From IMG/VR virus record IMGVR_UViG_3300009034_000060, positions 1-49,576 of that record: a stretch of DNA of 49,576 bases. One strand, given 5' to 3'. Under the pieces are notes generated by a model. It ran no database searches and had not been told where the DNA came from. It saw only the letters and a list, made by a program, of their open reading frames with translations. The stretch comes from a virus. The position numbers and the translations under genes are program-made. Below, piece after piece: positions 38,456 to 46,887 of the stretch; positions within the stretch are counted from its first letter, which is position 1, and every line of letters starts with the position of its first letter.

Positions 38456-41100
38456 TTTATTGCTCTCCTGATTTCCGCCTCATCTGCATTGTGATGTTCT
38501 TGCATAAACTCAATATATTTTTCTATGCTTTCAATTGAATCTATTTCGGAATATTCGGGCGTTAGACTTTCATATAAAGTTTCGCCTTCTTTAGTTATAC
38601 GTTTGACTTGTAAAACTTTATTTTTCCTAGCACGATTTAGAACATCAGTAATAGTATCGGTTTCTTTTGGTACTGCCATTTCAACGTTTTCCAAAACAAT
38701 AAATCTTGGCGCCCATGCCGATACCGAAACCGTTCCTGTCTTTTCATCTTTAATAAAATTAAATGTCTCAAACTCAATAGCGATCGTTTCGCCAACATCA
38801 AGTTTTGTGTCCGTATTAAAACTTTTCCCGACTTCAATTAGTTCTTCGCCTTTGACTTCAGCAAGATTCTTTTCTTCAACATTGTAATCTTCCGGGTCTA
38901 TACCGTATCTGTAATTAAATATCGTCGGTACTTTGGTTGTAATACGTTCAATAACTTTACCGAATATCATTGCATTATTGTGGAACTTAATCCAGCCATC
39001 TCTTGACCTGCCGTCAAGGTAATATTTAGAATCTGATTTTTTGCCAACGTTCCCCTCACTGGCTATTTTCCACCTGACTTCTTCGGTATGTTTACGAAGT
39101 TCTTTTTCAGAATGTGATAATAAATTCGGCACAAGATTATATTTCTTTTTCAAGTCGGGCACATCCCATGTGGATTGTGGTATACCTATTTTCTTTAGAG
39201 CTTCCTGTCTAGCACTTTCAGTTTCTTTATGTAAATCCTTTCCGTCAAGATATAAAATTGTATAGACATTAGAAACTAAATTAGAATCATCCGCTGGAGT
39301 TTTAGCGTGAATGTATCCGGCCGTTGCTTCACGAGGCCGATGAGATTTATTGTCCCACGCTTCAAGTTCCGCTTCAATAAGTATCTGTTTAAAATTAAGA
39401 TTCCATATTTGTTCCTGATGCTGCGGAAGTCTATCGGTTATCAGTTCGCCATCCTCACTCCAGATTTCTATTTTCTTTTTCGGTTTATCGGCAAATACTA
39501 GAATCCGCATTCCATCATATTTCTTTGAAGAGAAAATTCCGTTCTTATAATCTTCCGGCATAAACAAGGAAACAAAAAAATCTACTGTCATCCTCTCATT
39601 CGGTTTAGCTGCTCTGGTCGGTTTCATTCCCTGATAAAACCTGAACATTCTAATCTTATCTTCTACCCTAGAGTCTTTCATCATCTTTAAAACATCTTTC
39701 TCAGTTGCACGGGGTTCCTGTTCCTGTAGAGCCATTTTCAAAAGTTCTCTTTCGGATGGCGGAATCATTTCTACTTTAAGTCTCGCCAGAGGGACATAGT
39801 TCGTAAACTTGCCTTCGGGTTCTGGAACAAGATGGGGTAAACTTTCTTTGTCTTTGGGCAACATCGACCGTAGCCTAAAATCAAGTACATTCAAAAGCCT
39901 TGAACACTGTGGGCATTTTTCATTTGGTTCTAAATTTACCCAAATATCATTATCGGTTCCGTACCCTGAAACTGCTGTGCCACCTGTCAATGCAAGAAAT
40001 GGGTCTTTTAAATAAAAATCTTTATCCCAATATTTTATAGCATCTTTCAAAAATGATTTCCCTTTGACGTCTTCTTTGAGTTTAAGCATATCCAGTTCTT
40101 CTTTCGGTCTGTGTTCAAGCCCACGTTCTTTCATCAAATCAAGAATTAAAAGATGCGCATTTATTACAAGTTCGTCATCTTTCCGTTTGCCTCTCTGTTC
40201 AAAGATTTCATGTATCTCCGCATGTCTCTGGATAAGTTCCATATCGGAAAGTTCAGATAAAACTTTAGCATCAAATCTTTCTGGTTTAAAATCGGATTCT
40301 TTTAAATCTTCTCGATTTCCAAATACTCCATCATTCATAGATTCAACAAAATGTGATTTTACCCTAGGTATAAAATCCCGAACTTTATATTGATACTGGT
40401 TATCTTTCTTTTCTGGGGAATCTAACCGTATATATCCTATCTCCTTTTTATCGTCTAATACCGAATAGAAATTACCCACAATAAATTTTTTCTCAAGTAA
40501 TATTTCTTTACCTTTTGCGATTCTTTCAAGGGATTCTGAAACACCTGTTAATTTGATATATTTTTTGACAATCTTATCAAATGCTTTTAAGTATAATTCT
40601 TTCGGATTGTCTTTCCAGTTCTCAGGGTGGAATTCTTGTTTGCCCCGTTTAAGGATTTCTTTTAATGCGGGAATAGTAAATTTATTTAGTATTTCAGATT
40701 CGGAATATTTGAATTTACCCGTATCTTTCAAAGTAGAAATCCAACTTCCGAATATTCTCCAGTCATCCGCCAGTTGGTCGTTTCGCATCTCCTCTGGCTT
40801 GTATGGTAATACTGCTTCTTTCAATCCAAATTTCCTCTTGAGTTCTGGCGATATATTCGGATTTGAATTATCACCAAATTTTTTAGCCGCTTCCCCATCT
40901 TTAATTTCCTTTGCAGAATCTATATCATGCCATCCATCACCAGTAGTTGCCCATTTTTTTAAACATCCCTCACAAAACCAAGCATGTGCCCGTCCCTCCG
41001 CCCACAAAATTTCATACATAGGAGTTTTACTGCATAACATACAAGTATCATGTCTATGTTTTGCTTCTTTAAGTGGTAATGTATAACAACAAATTCTCAT
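38452..41100 (-). CDS. ATP-dependent ligase with nucleotidyltransferase-like region, 882 aa
   Basis: Start ATG 41100 (MRICCYTLPLKEAKHRHDTC) has GGGAGG 8-10 bases upstream; a longer frame overlaps the minor head gene. A zinc region has CMLC and CEGC (about 20-46). A polymerase-beta-like nucleotidyltransferase signature is LTGGTAVSGYGTDNDIWV (371-388, with DxD). The adenylation domain has motif I SSKKYDGMR (Lys527), motif III-like ILIEAELEAW (Glu578) and motif IV-like RDGWIKF (701-706, Asp instead of Glu). An OB-fold-like end contains DVGETIAIEFETF and SAWAPRFIVL. These are the marks of an ATP-dependent DNA (or RNA) ligase. Together with the downstream phosphoesterase-like protein it resembles a split ligase D, but it is encoded between head genes. 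Confidence 0.72.
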   Translation of the reverse strand: MRICCYTLPLKEAKHRHDTCMLCSKTPMYEILWAEGRAHAWFCEGCLKKWATTGDGWHDIDSAKEIKDGEAAKKFGDNSNPNISPELKRKFGLKEAVLPYKPEEMRNDQLADDWRIFGSWISTLKDTGKFKYSESEILNKFTIPALKEILKRGKQEFHPENWKDNPKELYLKAFDKIVKKYIKLTGVSESLERIAKGKEILLEKKFIVGNFYSVLDDKKEIGYIRLDSPEKKDNQYQYKVRDFIPRVKSHFVESMNDGVFGNREDLKESDFKPERFDAKVLSELSDMELIQRHAEIHEIFEQRGKRKDDELVINAHLLILDLMKERGLEHRPKEELDMLKLKEDVKGKSFLKDAIKYWDKDFYLKDPFLALTGGTAVSGYGTDNDIWVNLEPNEKCPQCSRLLNVLDFRLRSMLPKDKESLPHLVPEPEGKFTNYVPLARLKVEMIPPSERELLKMALQEQEPRATEKDVLKMMKDSRVEDKIRMFRFYQGMKPTRAAKPNERMTVDFFVSLFMPEDYKNGIFSSKKYDGMRILVFADKPKKKIEIWSEDGELITDRLPQHQEQIWNLNFKQILIEAELEAWDNKSHRPREATAGYIHAKTPADDSNLVSNVYTILYLDGKDLHKETESARQEALKKIGIPQSTWDVPDLKKKYNLVPNLLSHSEKELRKHTEEVRWKIASEGNVGKKSDSKYYLDGRSRDGWIKFHNNAMIFGKVIERITTKVPTIFNYRYGIDPEDYNVEEKNLAEVKGEELIEVGKSFNTDTKLDVGETIAIEFETFNFIKDEKTGTVSVSAWAPRFIVLENVEMAVPKETDTITDVLNRARKNKVLQVKRITKEGETLYESLTPEYSEIDSIESIEKYIEFMQEHHNADEAEIRRAIK

Positions 41101-41966
41101 TACGCAAACCTCCCTAAAAACGGCACGCTTGCGCACTCGCAGCCCACCGTATTCTCCGCGCTTCCAGCCGGATCACGTGGGTGCATAAGTTCTTCGCCAG
41201 ACACAATGAACGGGTCATCAACTTTCTGCACCTGGTCGTGTGCTGCGCGATGGTCTATAATCTGTCCTGAGATAGGAGAACGTCTTGGAGTTTTCCTCGG
41301 TTCACCCGGACCACGTACTCTTTCACTTTGCGTTGTTACCCAGCGTTTCATCAAATCCGGTACTTGTTCTTTAGCCTGGTTCATGCGTGCCTGATTCGCC
41401 ATAGAATATACTCGATTGACTTCTGTTCTTACAATGCGTTCTGTTCTCCATGTAACACCCTTCTTTTCTTTTACTTTAAAAACCTCTTTATCAATCTTTT
41501 TCATTGCCTGCCATTGGGTTTCTTTGCCAAGTATAGCATTATTGAGTCTCACTGATATCTTATTAAACATATCCCTTTCTAAATCAAGTATCATATCTGC
41601 CGCGTAGCCCTGAGTTATAACCAATAGCTCATCGCTAAGAAGCGGTAAGGCGGTCACTATTTTAGCCGCCTCCAGTGGCTCATCCGCAAGTTTTATACCC
41701 AGTTCCCATGATTTGCCCATTTGTTCATTCGTAAGTCCTTGTAATTCTGTCCTATATCGCCTGATCCTTGCAGTTAGTTCATCTTTTATTCTAGGCAAAT
41801 AAGCTGCGTCCCAGCCTTCAGCAGTTGCAATTGCATTTCTGATATCTCTTCGTACCATTTTAGTAAAATGTAAGGCCTTGCGTGCAGTCTCTTTATTTAG
41901 CTTTTCTGCCTGCTTTAGAAGCGCATTCGTTCTTTTAATAAAAGCGTTACGTTCTCTTACTGGCAC
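41100..41966 (-). CDS. Minor head protein (SPP1 gp7 / Mu gpF type), 288 aa
   Basis: N-terminal helical region, then VTWRTERIVRTEVNRVYSMA and a C-terminal HRAAHDQVQKVDDPFIVSGE with MHPRDPAGSAENTVGCECAS. The PRDP ... CxC ending is typical of the Mu F/gp7 family, which sits inside the head near the portal. It follows the portal gene (20-base overlap), as in SPP1-like phages. Confidence 0.87.
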   Translation of the reverse strand: MPVRERNAFIKRTNALLKQAEKLNKETARKALHFTKMVRRDIRNAIATAEGWDAAYLPRIKDELTARIRRYRTELQGLTNEQMGKSWELGIKLADEPLEAAKIVTALPLLSDELLVITQGYAADMILDLERDMFNKISVRLNNAILGKETQWQAMKKIDKEVFKVKEKKGVTWRTERIVRTEVNRVYSMANQARMNQAKEQVPDLMKRWVTTQSERVRGPGEPRKTPRRSPISGQIIDHRAAHDQVQKVDDPFIVSGEELMHPRDPAGSAENTVGCECASVPFLGRFA

Positions 41967-43437
41967 TTTCTTTTACCTCATCAATAGCTTTCTTCAAATT
42001 AGACTGGTTATAATCCTCAACGGATTTCTTTAATAGTTCTTCTTTAATCTTTTCTTTTTCTGCCGGAGAAACTTCCGCACCTAATTGTGATAACAGAAAC
42101 GCATATACTTTGCTTGCGGTATCATCGGAAATCCATTCCTGTTCGGTAGCGACTTGCAAAGAAGTTGTAACCGATACCAATGCAGTAGCCATTTCCGCAA
42201 CGTCTTTGCCTACAAGTCGGGGCAAGTTAATAGTAAATTTTTTATTAACATCTTTCGGAAGAACTCCGTGAATAACTTTCTGGTCTATAACGAATCTGAA
42301 TATATGCGATACCATATACTTAAAATACTTCTGTCTGGATTTGAGCATTTTAAAAGCCGGAGTCCCCATCTCCAGGGCCGTTGCTCTCGTTATGCCTTCA
42401 CCGCCAGCAAACCAATGCGGTGGAAGTCCTGCCCCGCCGAGTATATGATTTCTGAAAAGTCTTGCTTCGTTTGATGCGTCGGCAGATTCCAGTTTCGGGG
42501 TGGCAGCCTGCCATTTTACTTTCTCGTTGTGAGCTCTCATTGAACCGGGTTTAGGTATCTTCTGATTTCTTATCCATTCATCTATCTGTTCATTATTTAA
42601 TCCTTGAAGTTCAATGTCCCATAAGAAGCTATTCAGTAAATGTGCCCTTTCTCCCCTGTTAAACAAAAACCTTTCGTAAGCATCTATCCAGTCGGCTAAT
42701 GCCAATAAATCACTTCTACCTCTTAAAGCATTAGAAACTTTGTTTATAGCGAAATTAAAACATTCTCCTATCCACAATCCATAAGTCTCGCTTTTCGGGT
42801 CGTTGTCAATGTTAATAGTCTTATAAGTTCTGGATTCAACCCCGAGCCCCTCAGCTCCTCTGGTTTTTATTTCAACAATTTCTTCAACGTTATCAGGATT
42901 AGGAACAACTTTCCAGACTAAAGACGGGTCAAGATACCCCATACGGACATGTCCGTTTTCAGGATTCACGAATACGGGATAAAACTGCTCACCATAAATT
43001 CCCAGTTCCTTAATCTTCTGTTCTTGTTTTAAATCCCACAGATTAACCGGGTCGTTCCAGAATTCGTCTAATACTTCTTTAACTCTTTTATCTTCGGCTT
43101 CATAAGTCAGGCCTTCGCCTATAACAAAATCTTTTGTCATCTCAATTATACGATGCGCTATGGGATTGCGGTCGTACAGATACCAGGCTATTTCCAGCAT
43201 GCGCTCATGTTTTACCGGCAGTAAATCTCTGTCAACAACTCTTGCAGTCAGGGGTCGCCAATAAATATCGTCTTTATGCCGTTCGTAGGCAGGTATACTT
43301 TCCTGAATCTTTTTATCAACATAATTACCGGCAAGTTCGAGACGGTCGCCCTTAACCAGTTTATTATTCAGATAAACTAATTGCTGTTTTTTCGAATCCC
43401 ATTTAACCTTTTTCCCATCAAGTATAATATTATCCAT
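41947..43437 (-). CDS. Portal protein, 496 aa
   Basis: Recognisable portal pattern: AHRIIEMTKDFVIGEGLTYE, DLKQEQKIKELGIYGEQFYP, ALRGRSDLLALADWIDAYER and a late GGAGLPPHWFAGGEGITRAT. Dodecameric portal rings drive packaging and join head and tail. The order TerL, portal, minor head is standard. Confidence 0.92.
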   Translation of the reverse strand: MDNIILDGKKVKWDSKKQQLVYLNNKLVKGDRLELAGNYVDKKIQESIPAYERHKDDIYWRPLTARVVDRDLLPVKHERMLEIAWYLYDRNPIAHRIIEMTKDFVIGEGLTYEAEDKRVKEVLDEFWNDPVNLWDLKQEQKIKELGIYGEQFYPVFVNPENGHVRMGYLDPSLVWKVVPNPDNVEEIVEIKTRGAEGLGVESRTYKTINIDNDPKSETYGLWIGECFNFAINKVSNALRGRSDLLALADWIDAYERFLFNRGERAHLLNSFLWDIELQGLNNEQIDEWIRNQKIPKPGSMRAHNEKVKWQAATPKLESADASNEARLFRNHILGGAGLPPHWFAGGEGITRATALEMGTPAFKMLKSRQKYFKYMVSHIFRFVIDQKVIHGVLPKDVNKKFTINLPRLVGKDVAEMATALVSVTTSLQVATEQEWISDDTASKVYAFLLSQLGAEVSPAEKEKIKEELLKKSVEDYNQSNLKKAIDEVKESASKRT

Positions 43438-43447
43438 CCTATCTCCT

Positions 43448-45250
43448 TTAAATCAACGACCTTCGCTGGTATATATAATCTTCTTCATCTTCCTGATAAT
43501 TGGAATCTGCCTCAGAATCCAGCCCGCCACAAGCCGGCAGTATTGTTTCTTCTTTCATACAATGATACACCGCACCGGCCACACCATCAGCAATATCTTT
43601 TGTAGCGCCTTTCTTATGGTCTACTTTCTTTCCGGAAACCAGTTCAAGATTTTTTAATTCATTCTCAAGAACTCTATTATGGTATGTTTCTACATTGCCT
43701 AGGTATATCTGTTCTTTCAATGTATCCTGGACTTCTTTATTGACGTTTAAAAACTCCGCTTCCAACCCTTTCTTTTTCAGCGGCTGATACAAACTCACTG
43801 CTAGGTATGTATCATAAGAAACTTTTTTTATTGTGGGGAATCTATCTAATATCAGCAATAAGAATTCCTTAACCCGTTCATAGTCTATCTCGCCTTCTTT
43901 AACTCTAAACCTGTGAGCTAGATCGGATATAACTCTATCTCCCACTCTATGTGCTAAACCAATACCAAACCCGCAATTGTTAACCGCCGGATCGAGATGT
44001 AAATAATAATCAAATTCCATATTGCCTTTAAAAAATTCTTTAAATGAACCGTCTTGATTAATCGGATTAACCATGCCTTTAGTTTTACCACGTTCAAACA
44101 TTACTGGAATTTTTTCGGGGTCACGATAATATGCTTCCAGAGACTGAGAAGGTCTGGCCCCGAAATCACGCCAGAATGCTTCGGGATTCTTCTTCAACTC
44201 TTTCTGCATGAACGCACAATCAAACGGCAGGTTGGGATTCATCTCCCATGTCGGCAGCCAGAAGCCCAACATTCCATCTATCTTGAAACAATCCTGAAAC
44301 AACCTCATTATCTTGTCTTCGGTATGTATTGGGGAAGATATTGAAATAACTTTGCCTTCACCTTTAAAAGGCGCAACCGAATGAGTTAGAGCTTCGTATA
44401 CGGCATCACCGGAAGAACGGCCTTGACTATCAGTAAATCTCGCTATCTCATCAAATAGAACAAGTTTCGGCAACAATCCTACTAAACTGGAACTATTACT
44501 ATGTCCCGATCTTATTTTAATATTATTCTCAAATTCTACTGTGAATTCCGTATCGGAGGGTTTTCGACTCTGGTAAAAGGGTGAATTGTTTATAATACTC
44601 TTTGTTGAAGCGAATATCGTATCCCGGGCCTGGTCTCTGTTGGTAGCAACATTAATTAAAAATATCTCTTTGCCTTTAGGGAATCCGTAATATTCGCAAG
44701 GATCGCCTTTATTCCATAACTCTTTTTCTTCGATACAAGTTATAACCCCTGCAAGTGTAGTCTTGCCGGATTTCATCCCGCAATTCAATGCGAGTTCGTT
44801 GTATGTCTTTCCCTCTTCCCAGTTAGTTTTCTTTTCTTCACGGAGTTTATTTAGTTTATCTTTTTCTTCATCGGTAAGTTCCAATGAATAAAATGCCTTT
44901 AAGATAAGTTTCTGCATGGGGAATAATTTTATATTAAGAAATCGGGAGTGTTCAACAAAGTCTATCGGATTAATATCAACTTCATCTGTATTCCTTACCC
45001 GCCTCTCCCAGCGTTTCTTCTGTGCGTCCTGATACCTCTGGTCTATCTTCTCAAGTATATCTAACGGGATATCCATTTTCTTCCATCTGGCTACTGTCTG
45101 GCGGGACCGGATATTATATTTATCCATTAACTCATCCCATGTCATCTCTTTTGCGTCTTTTTGAAATGAGAGTATTGTCTTCCACCAGCGTAATTTCCGC
45201 CGGTTCTTAACTAATACTTTATATCCTTTGGGTCTGCCTCGTTTTCTCAT
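43448..45250 (-). CDS. terL: Terminase large subunit with N-terminal HTH, 600 aa
   Basis: ATPase Walker A NCGMKSGKTTLAG near residue 160, Walker B PKLVLFDEIAR near 263, and a nuclease domain with DYYLHLDPAVNNCGFGIGLA, IKKVSYDTYLAV and ATKDIADGVAGAVYH (acidic residues for metal binding). The N-terminal 70 residues contain MTWDELMDKYNIRSRQTVAR, a helix-turn-helix that may replace a separate small terminase, which was not found. It packages DNA into the procapsid through the portal. Confidence 0.94.
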   Translation of the reverse strand: MRKRGRPKGYKVLVKNRRKLRWWKTILSFQKDAKEMTWDELMDKYNIRSRQTVARWKKMDIPLDILEKIDQRYQDAQKKRWERRVRNTDEVDINPIDFVEHSRFLNIKLFPMQKLILKAFYSLELTDEEKDKLNKLREEKKTNWEEGKTYNELALNCGMKSGKTTLAGVITCIEEKELWNKGDPCEYYGFPKGKEIFLINVATNRDQARDTIFASTKSIINNSPFYQSRKPSDTEFTVEFENNIKIRSGHSNSSSLVGLLPKLVLFDEIARFTDSQGRSSGDAVYEALTHSVAPFKGEGKVISISSPIHTEDKIMRLFQDCFKIDGMLGFWLPTWEMNPNLPFDCAFMQKELKKNPEAFWRDFGARPSQSLEAYYRDPEKIPVMFERGKTKGMVNPINQDGSFKEFFKGNMEFDYYLHLDPAVNNCGFGIGLAHRVGDRVISDLAHRFRVKEGEIDYERVKEFLLLILDRFPTIKKVSYDTYLAVSLYQPLKKKGLEAEFLNVNKEVQDTLKEQIYLGNVETYHNRVLENELKNLELVSGKKVDHKKGATKDIADGVAGAVYHCMKEETILPACGGLDSEADSNYQEDEEDYIYQRRSLI

Positions 45251-45444
45251 TTATCCTCACAACATTCACATGACATAAAATTTACTGCATACCATTTACC
45301 ATTCATATATTGGTTGAGTTGAGGTCTGGAGTCATAAACGATAGAAAAGATATCATTCTCTTTCGGTTTTCTTTTATACCAATTAAAAAATTTAAGATTT
45401 AATATTTTTAACGCAACTTTATTTTTTATTTCTTGTAATGCCAT
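45247..45444 (-). CDS. Small hypothetical protein, 65 aa
   Basis: MALQEIKNKVALKILNLKFF then KRKPKENDIFSIVYDSRPQL and a C-terminal CECCEDK. It overlaps the terminase start by four bases. It could be a small zinc protein or terminase partner; not recognised. Confidence 0.68.
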   Translation of the reverse strand: MALQEIKNKVALKILNLKFFNWYKRKPKENDIFSIVYDSRPQLNQYMNGKWYAVNFMSCECCEDK

Positions 45445-45447
45445 TTC

Positions 45448-45600
45448 TCATTTACTAATTTCTGAAGCTATCGCTTTCTGTATCTCATATGCCGGCATCT
45501 CAAAGAACTTCTCGCCTCTCTTCCCAATTAATTTGAAAACTACCATGACTTTATCATCTTCATTCGTGTAAACTTCTTCAATTTCAAGTTTTTCTTTCAT
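45448..45600 (-). CDS. Small hypothetical protein, 50 aa
   Basis: ATG 45600 with AAAGGAGG 6 bases upstream encodes MKEKLEIEEVYTNEDDKVMV then VFKLIGKRGEKFFEMPAYEI and QKAIASEISK. A beta then helix layout. It lies upstream of the terminase genes and downstream of the non-coding region at 45601-45972. Function unknown. Confidence 0.7.
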   Translation of the reverse strand: MKEKLEIEEVYTNEDDKVMVVFKLIGKRGEKFFEMPAYEIQKAIASEISK

Positions 45601-45662
45601 GTTAGCCTCCTTTAGTTCTTTTTCACCATTAATTTCACCATATATTATAATCTAATATCGTA

Positions 45663-45797
45663 CTATCGCTGGAAAGTGTCCAACACAACATTTTCAGATA
45701 TTTTTTTTCTAACTTTATCCTCAATAAGATTATCATTTGCCCTGATTTCACTCACAAAGTTAACATAATAACTATTATCGGACGCTATATGTTGCAT
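45663..45797 (-). CDS. Possible short gene or gene remnant, 44 aa
   Basis: ATG 45797 encodes MQHIASDNSYYVNFVSEIRA then NDNLIEDKVRKKISENVVLD and TFQR. The same frame is open upstream to about residue -15 (YRRQNTHEFLDDS). The composition looks protein-like, but there is no ribosome site at the ATG, so it may be the tail of a degraded gene. Confidence 0.3.
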   Translation of the reverse strand: MQHIASDNSYYVNFVSEIRANDNLIEDKVRKKISENVVLDTFQR

Positions 45798-45798
45798 A

Positions 45799-45837
45799 CT
45801 ATCGTCGAGAAATTCATGAGTGTTTTGTCGTCGATAG
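45799..45837. repeat. Imperfect inverted repeat
   Basis: CTATCGTCGA (45799-45808) and TCGTCGATAG (45828-45837) form an inverted repeat with one mismatch in ten and a 19-base loop. A related ACTATCG motif recurs at 45662-45668. It could be an operator or a packaging signal element. Confidence 0.5.
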
Positions 45838-45880
45838 AATTAAATTTATAGGCTGAAAAAAGAAATTGCTTTTGCTTGAT

Positions 45881-45952
45881 ACTCTAACATTTCAAATATC
45901 TCTAACATCTATAACTATTCTAACTTCTCCAACAATTCTAAAATAATAACTA
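45881..45952 (+). repeat. Four 18-bp iterons
   Basis: CTCTAACAT (45881), CTCTAACAT (45899), TTCTAACTT (45917) and TTCTAAAAT (45935) are spaced by exactly 18 bases. Spacing close to multiples of a helical turn is typical of binding arrays for initiator or packaging proteins. One frame on the minus strand would encode a short VRIV-type repeat peptide (21 codons), so a coding origin is not excluded. Confidence 0.6.
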
Positions 45953-45972
45953 TACATGCTTAATCTTCTTTT

Positions 45973-46170
45973 TTATTGAGAGTCAACAAAATGAGCTAGA
46001 AAACCAATCAATATTCCTATGTATATATAAAACGCACACTGTATGAAGCCAGGAAATTCTTTTATCATAAAATCTAATATTATTTTCCCATGATAACGGA
46101 ATCTTACTCCAATACAAGAATGAGTAGCATAGGATGAACATAAGTCTTTTAATTTAATCTTTCTTTTCAA
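45973..46170 (-). CDS. Small membrane protein, 65 aa
   Basis: Probable TTG start at 46170 within the end of the upstream gene. C-terminal hydrophobic segment (FIQCAFYIYIGILIGFLAHF) preceded by a basic domain with two cysteines. Ribosome site weak (GGAG about 12 bases upstream). Could be a holin-like or anchoring protein; function unknown. Confidence 0.5.
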   Translation of the reverse strand: MKRKIKLKDLCSSYATHSCIGVRFRYHGKIILDFMIKEFPGFIQCAFYIYIGILIGFLAHFVDSQ

Positions 46171-46384
46171 TTGATGTTTTTACTCCGTGCCCACAACATG
46201 CTGAACTATAGCCTTTAAGATATCCTATACAGCTATCATATCCTTCTACTGTAGGTTTCTGTCCACATCTTATGCAATGTCTTTCATTATCTTTGTTATA
46301 TATCTCGCCGGTATCTGAATAAATCCATTGTAACAGGAAAGGCTCATATTTTATGAGATGCCCTCTGGAGAATGAAGTAATCAT
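46154..46384 (-). CDS. Conserved phage zinc protein (RGH...CCGHG family), 76 aa
   Basis: FSRGHLIKYEPFLLQWIYSD then TGE ... CIRCGQKPTVEGYDSCIGYL and CCGHG. I recognise this pattern from a widely distributed phage/bacterial family with four or more zinc-binding cysteines and the CCGHG end. Function not known to me. It overlaps its neighbours by a few bases. Confidence 0.8.
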   Translation of the reverse strand: MITSFSRGHLIKYEPFLLQWIYSDTGEIYNKDNERHCIRCGQKPTVEGYDSCIGYLKGYSSACCGHGVKTSIEKKD

Positions 46385-46578
46385 CTTATCTTCTTGATAT
46401 CAGTTTCTATTGACTCTTCGGCATAGAGTAAAGGCAAAGTAGCTTCTTGAAAGGAAGAGTAGGGATAACATATTTTATTCTCTTTGCCTACAACTAACAT
46501 GTAGTTCTCATAGAATAAAGCCTTGTAATCTTTATCATTAAAATATTTCTCTTCTCCACTGTTAAGTATTATAAGCAT
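46381..46578 (-). CDS. Small hypothetical protein, 65 aa
   Basis: MLIILNSGEEKYFNDKDYKA then LFYENYMLVVGKENKICYPY, ending in a helix. It overlaps the next start by four bases. Mixed alpha/beta fold; not recognised. Confidence 0.68.
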   Translation of the reverse strand: MLIILNSGEEKYFNDKDYKALFYENYMLVVGKENKICYPYSSFQEATLPLLYAEESIETDIKKIR

Positions 46579-46579
46579 T

Positions 46580-46867
46580 TTATTCTCCGGGTAAGGTAGC
46601 CCAAAAGGCTTCTACTTCATTCTTTAATTCTATCCAATCGTTCTTTAGAGTTTCTTTTTCTTGTATAGTGAAAGGCTTGAAATACATTTGTTCATTCCCG
46701 TGAATTGTCCAATGGCCGAACCGGTAGATGTCTGATATCCTTTCCATTTTACTCGTCAAAGTCTTAATCTGTTGCAGTGTTTCATGGATCTGTTCAAAAT
46801 TTATTTCAGCGAATACTGGAAGAACTAAAAATATTATTGCCAAACAAATTAAAATTATCTTTCTCAT
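46580..46867 (-). CDS. Exported hypothetical protein, 95 aa
   Basis: Start ATG 46867 (AAAGGAG 6 bases upstream) gives a clear signal peptide MRKIILICLAIIFLVLPVFA followed by a helical mature domain (INFEQIHETLQQIKTLTSKM). It is a likely periplasmic protein next to an exported fibre-like gene. An earlier frame start nine codons upstream has no ribosome site. Confidence 0.72.
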   Translation of the reverse strand: MRKIILICLAIIFLVLPVFAEINFEQIHETLQQIKTLTSKMERISDIYRFGHWTIHGNEQMYFKPFTIQEKETLKNDWIELKNEVEAFWATLPGE

Positions 46868-46887
46868 ATATACTCCTTTAAACTCCT

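Larger units (their letters stand above)
45601..45972. other. Gene-free region with iterated and inverted repeats
   Basis: About 370 AT-rich bases without a well supported gene. It contains four iterons with exact 18-base spacing (45881-45952), an imperfect inverted repeat (45799-45837) and a possible short remnant frame (45663-45797). A TATAAT-like hexamer (45645-45650) has no good -35 partner. Position just upstream of terminase makes a packaging or replication site possible. Confidence 0.6.

Noticed and set aside
38637-38837. Minus-strand frame of 66 codons within the ligase gene
   Set aside because: Out of frame inside the ligase C-terminal coding region, with no start signals.
40553-41086. 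Plus-strand open frame of 177 codons opposite the ligase gene
   Set aside because: Shadow of the lysine/glutamate-rich ligase coding sequence; no ribosome site and no recognisable motif.
45640-45690. Possible promoter with TATAAT-like hexamer near 45645
   Set aside because: No acceptable -35 hexamer at 16-18 bases; TTGGAC upstream matches only in part and is badly spaced.
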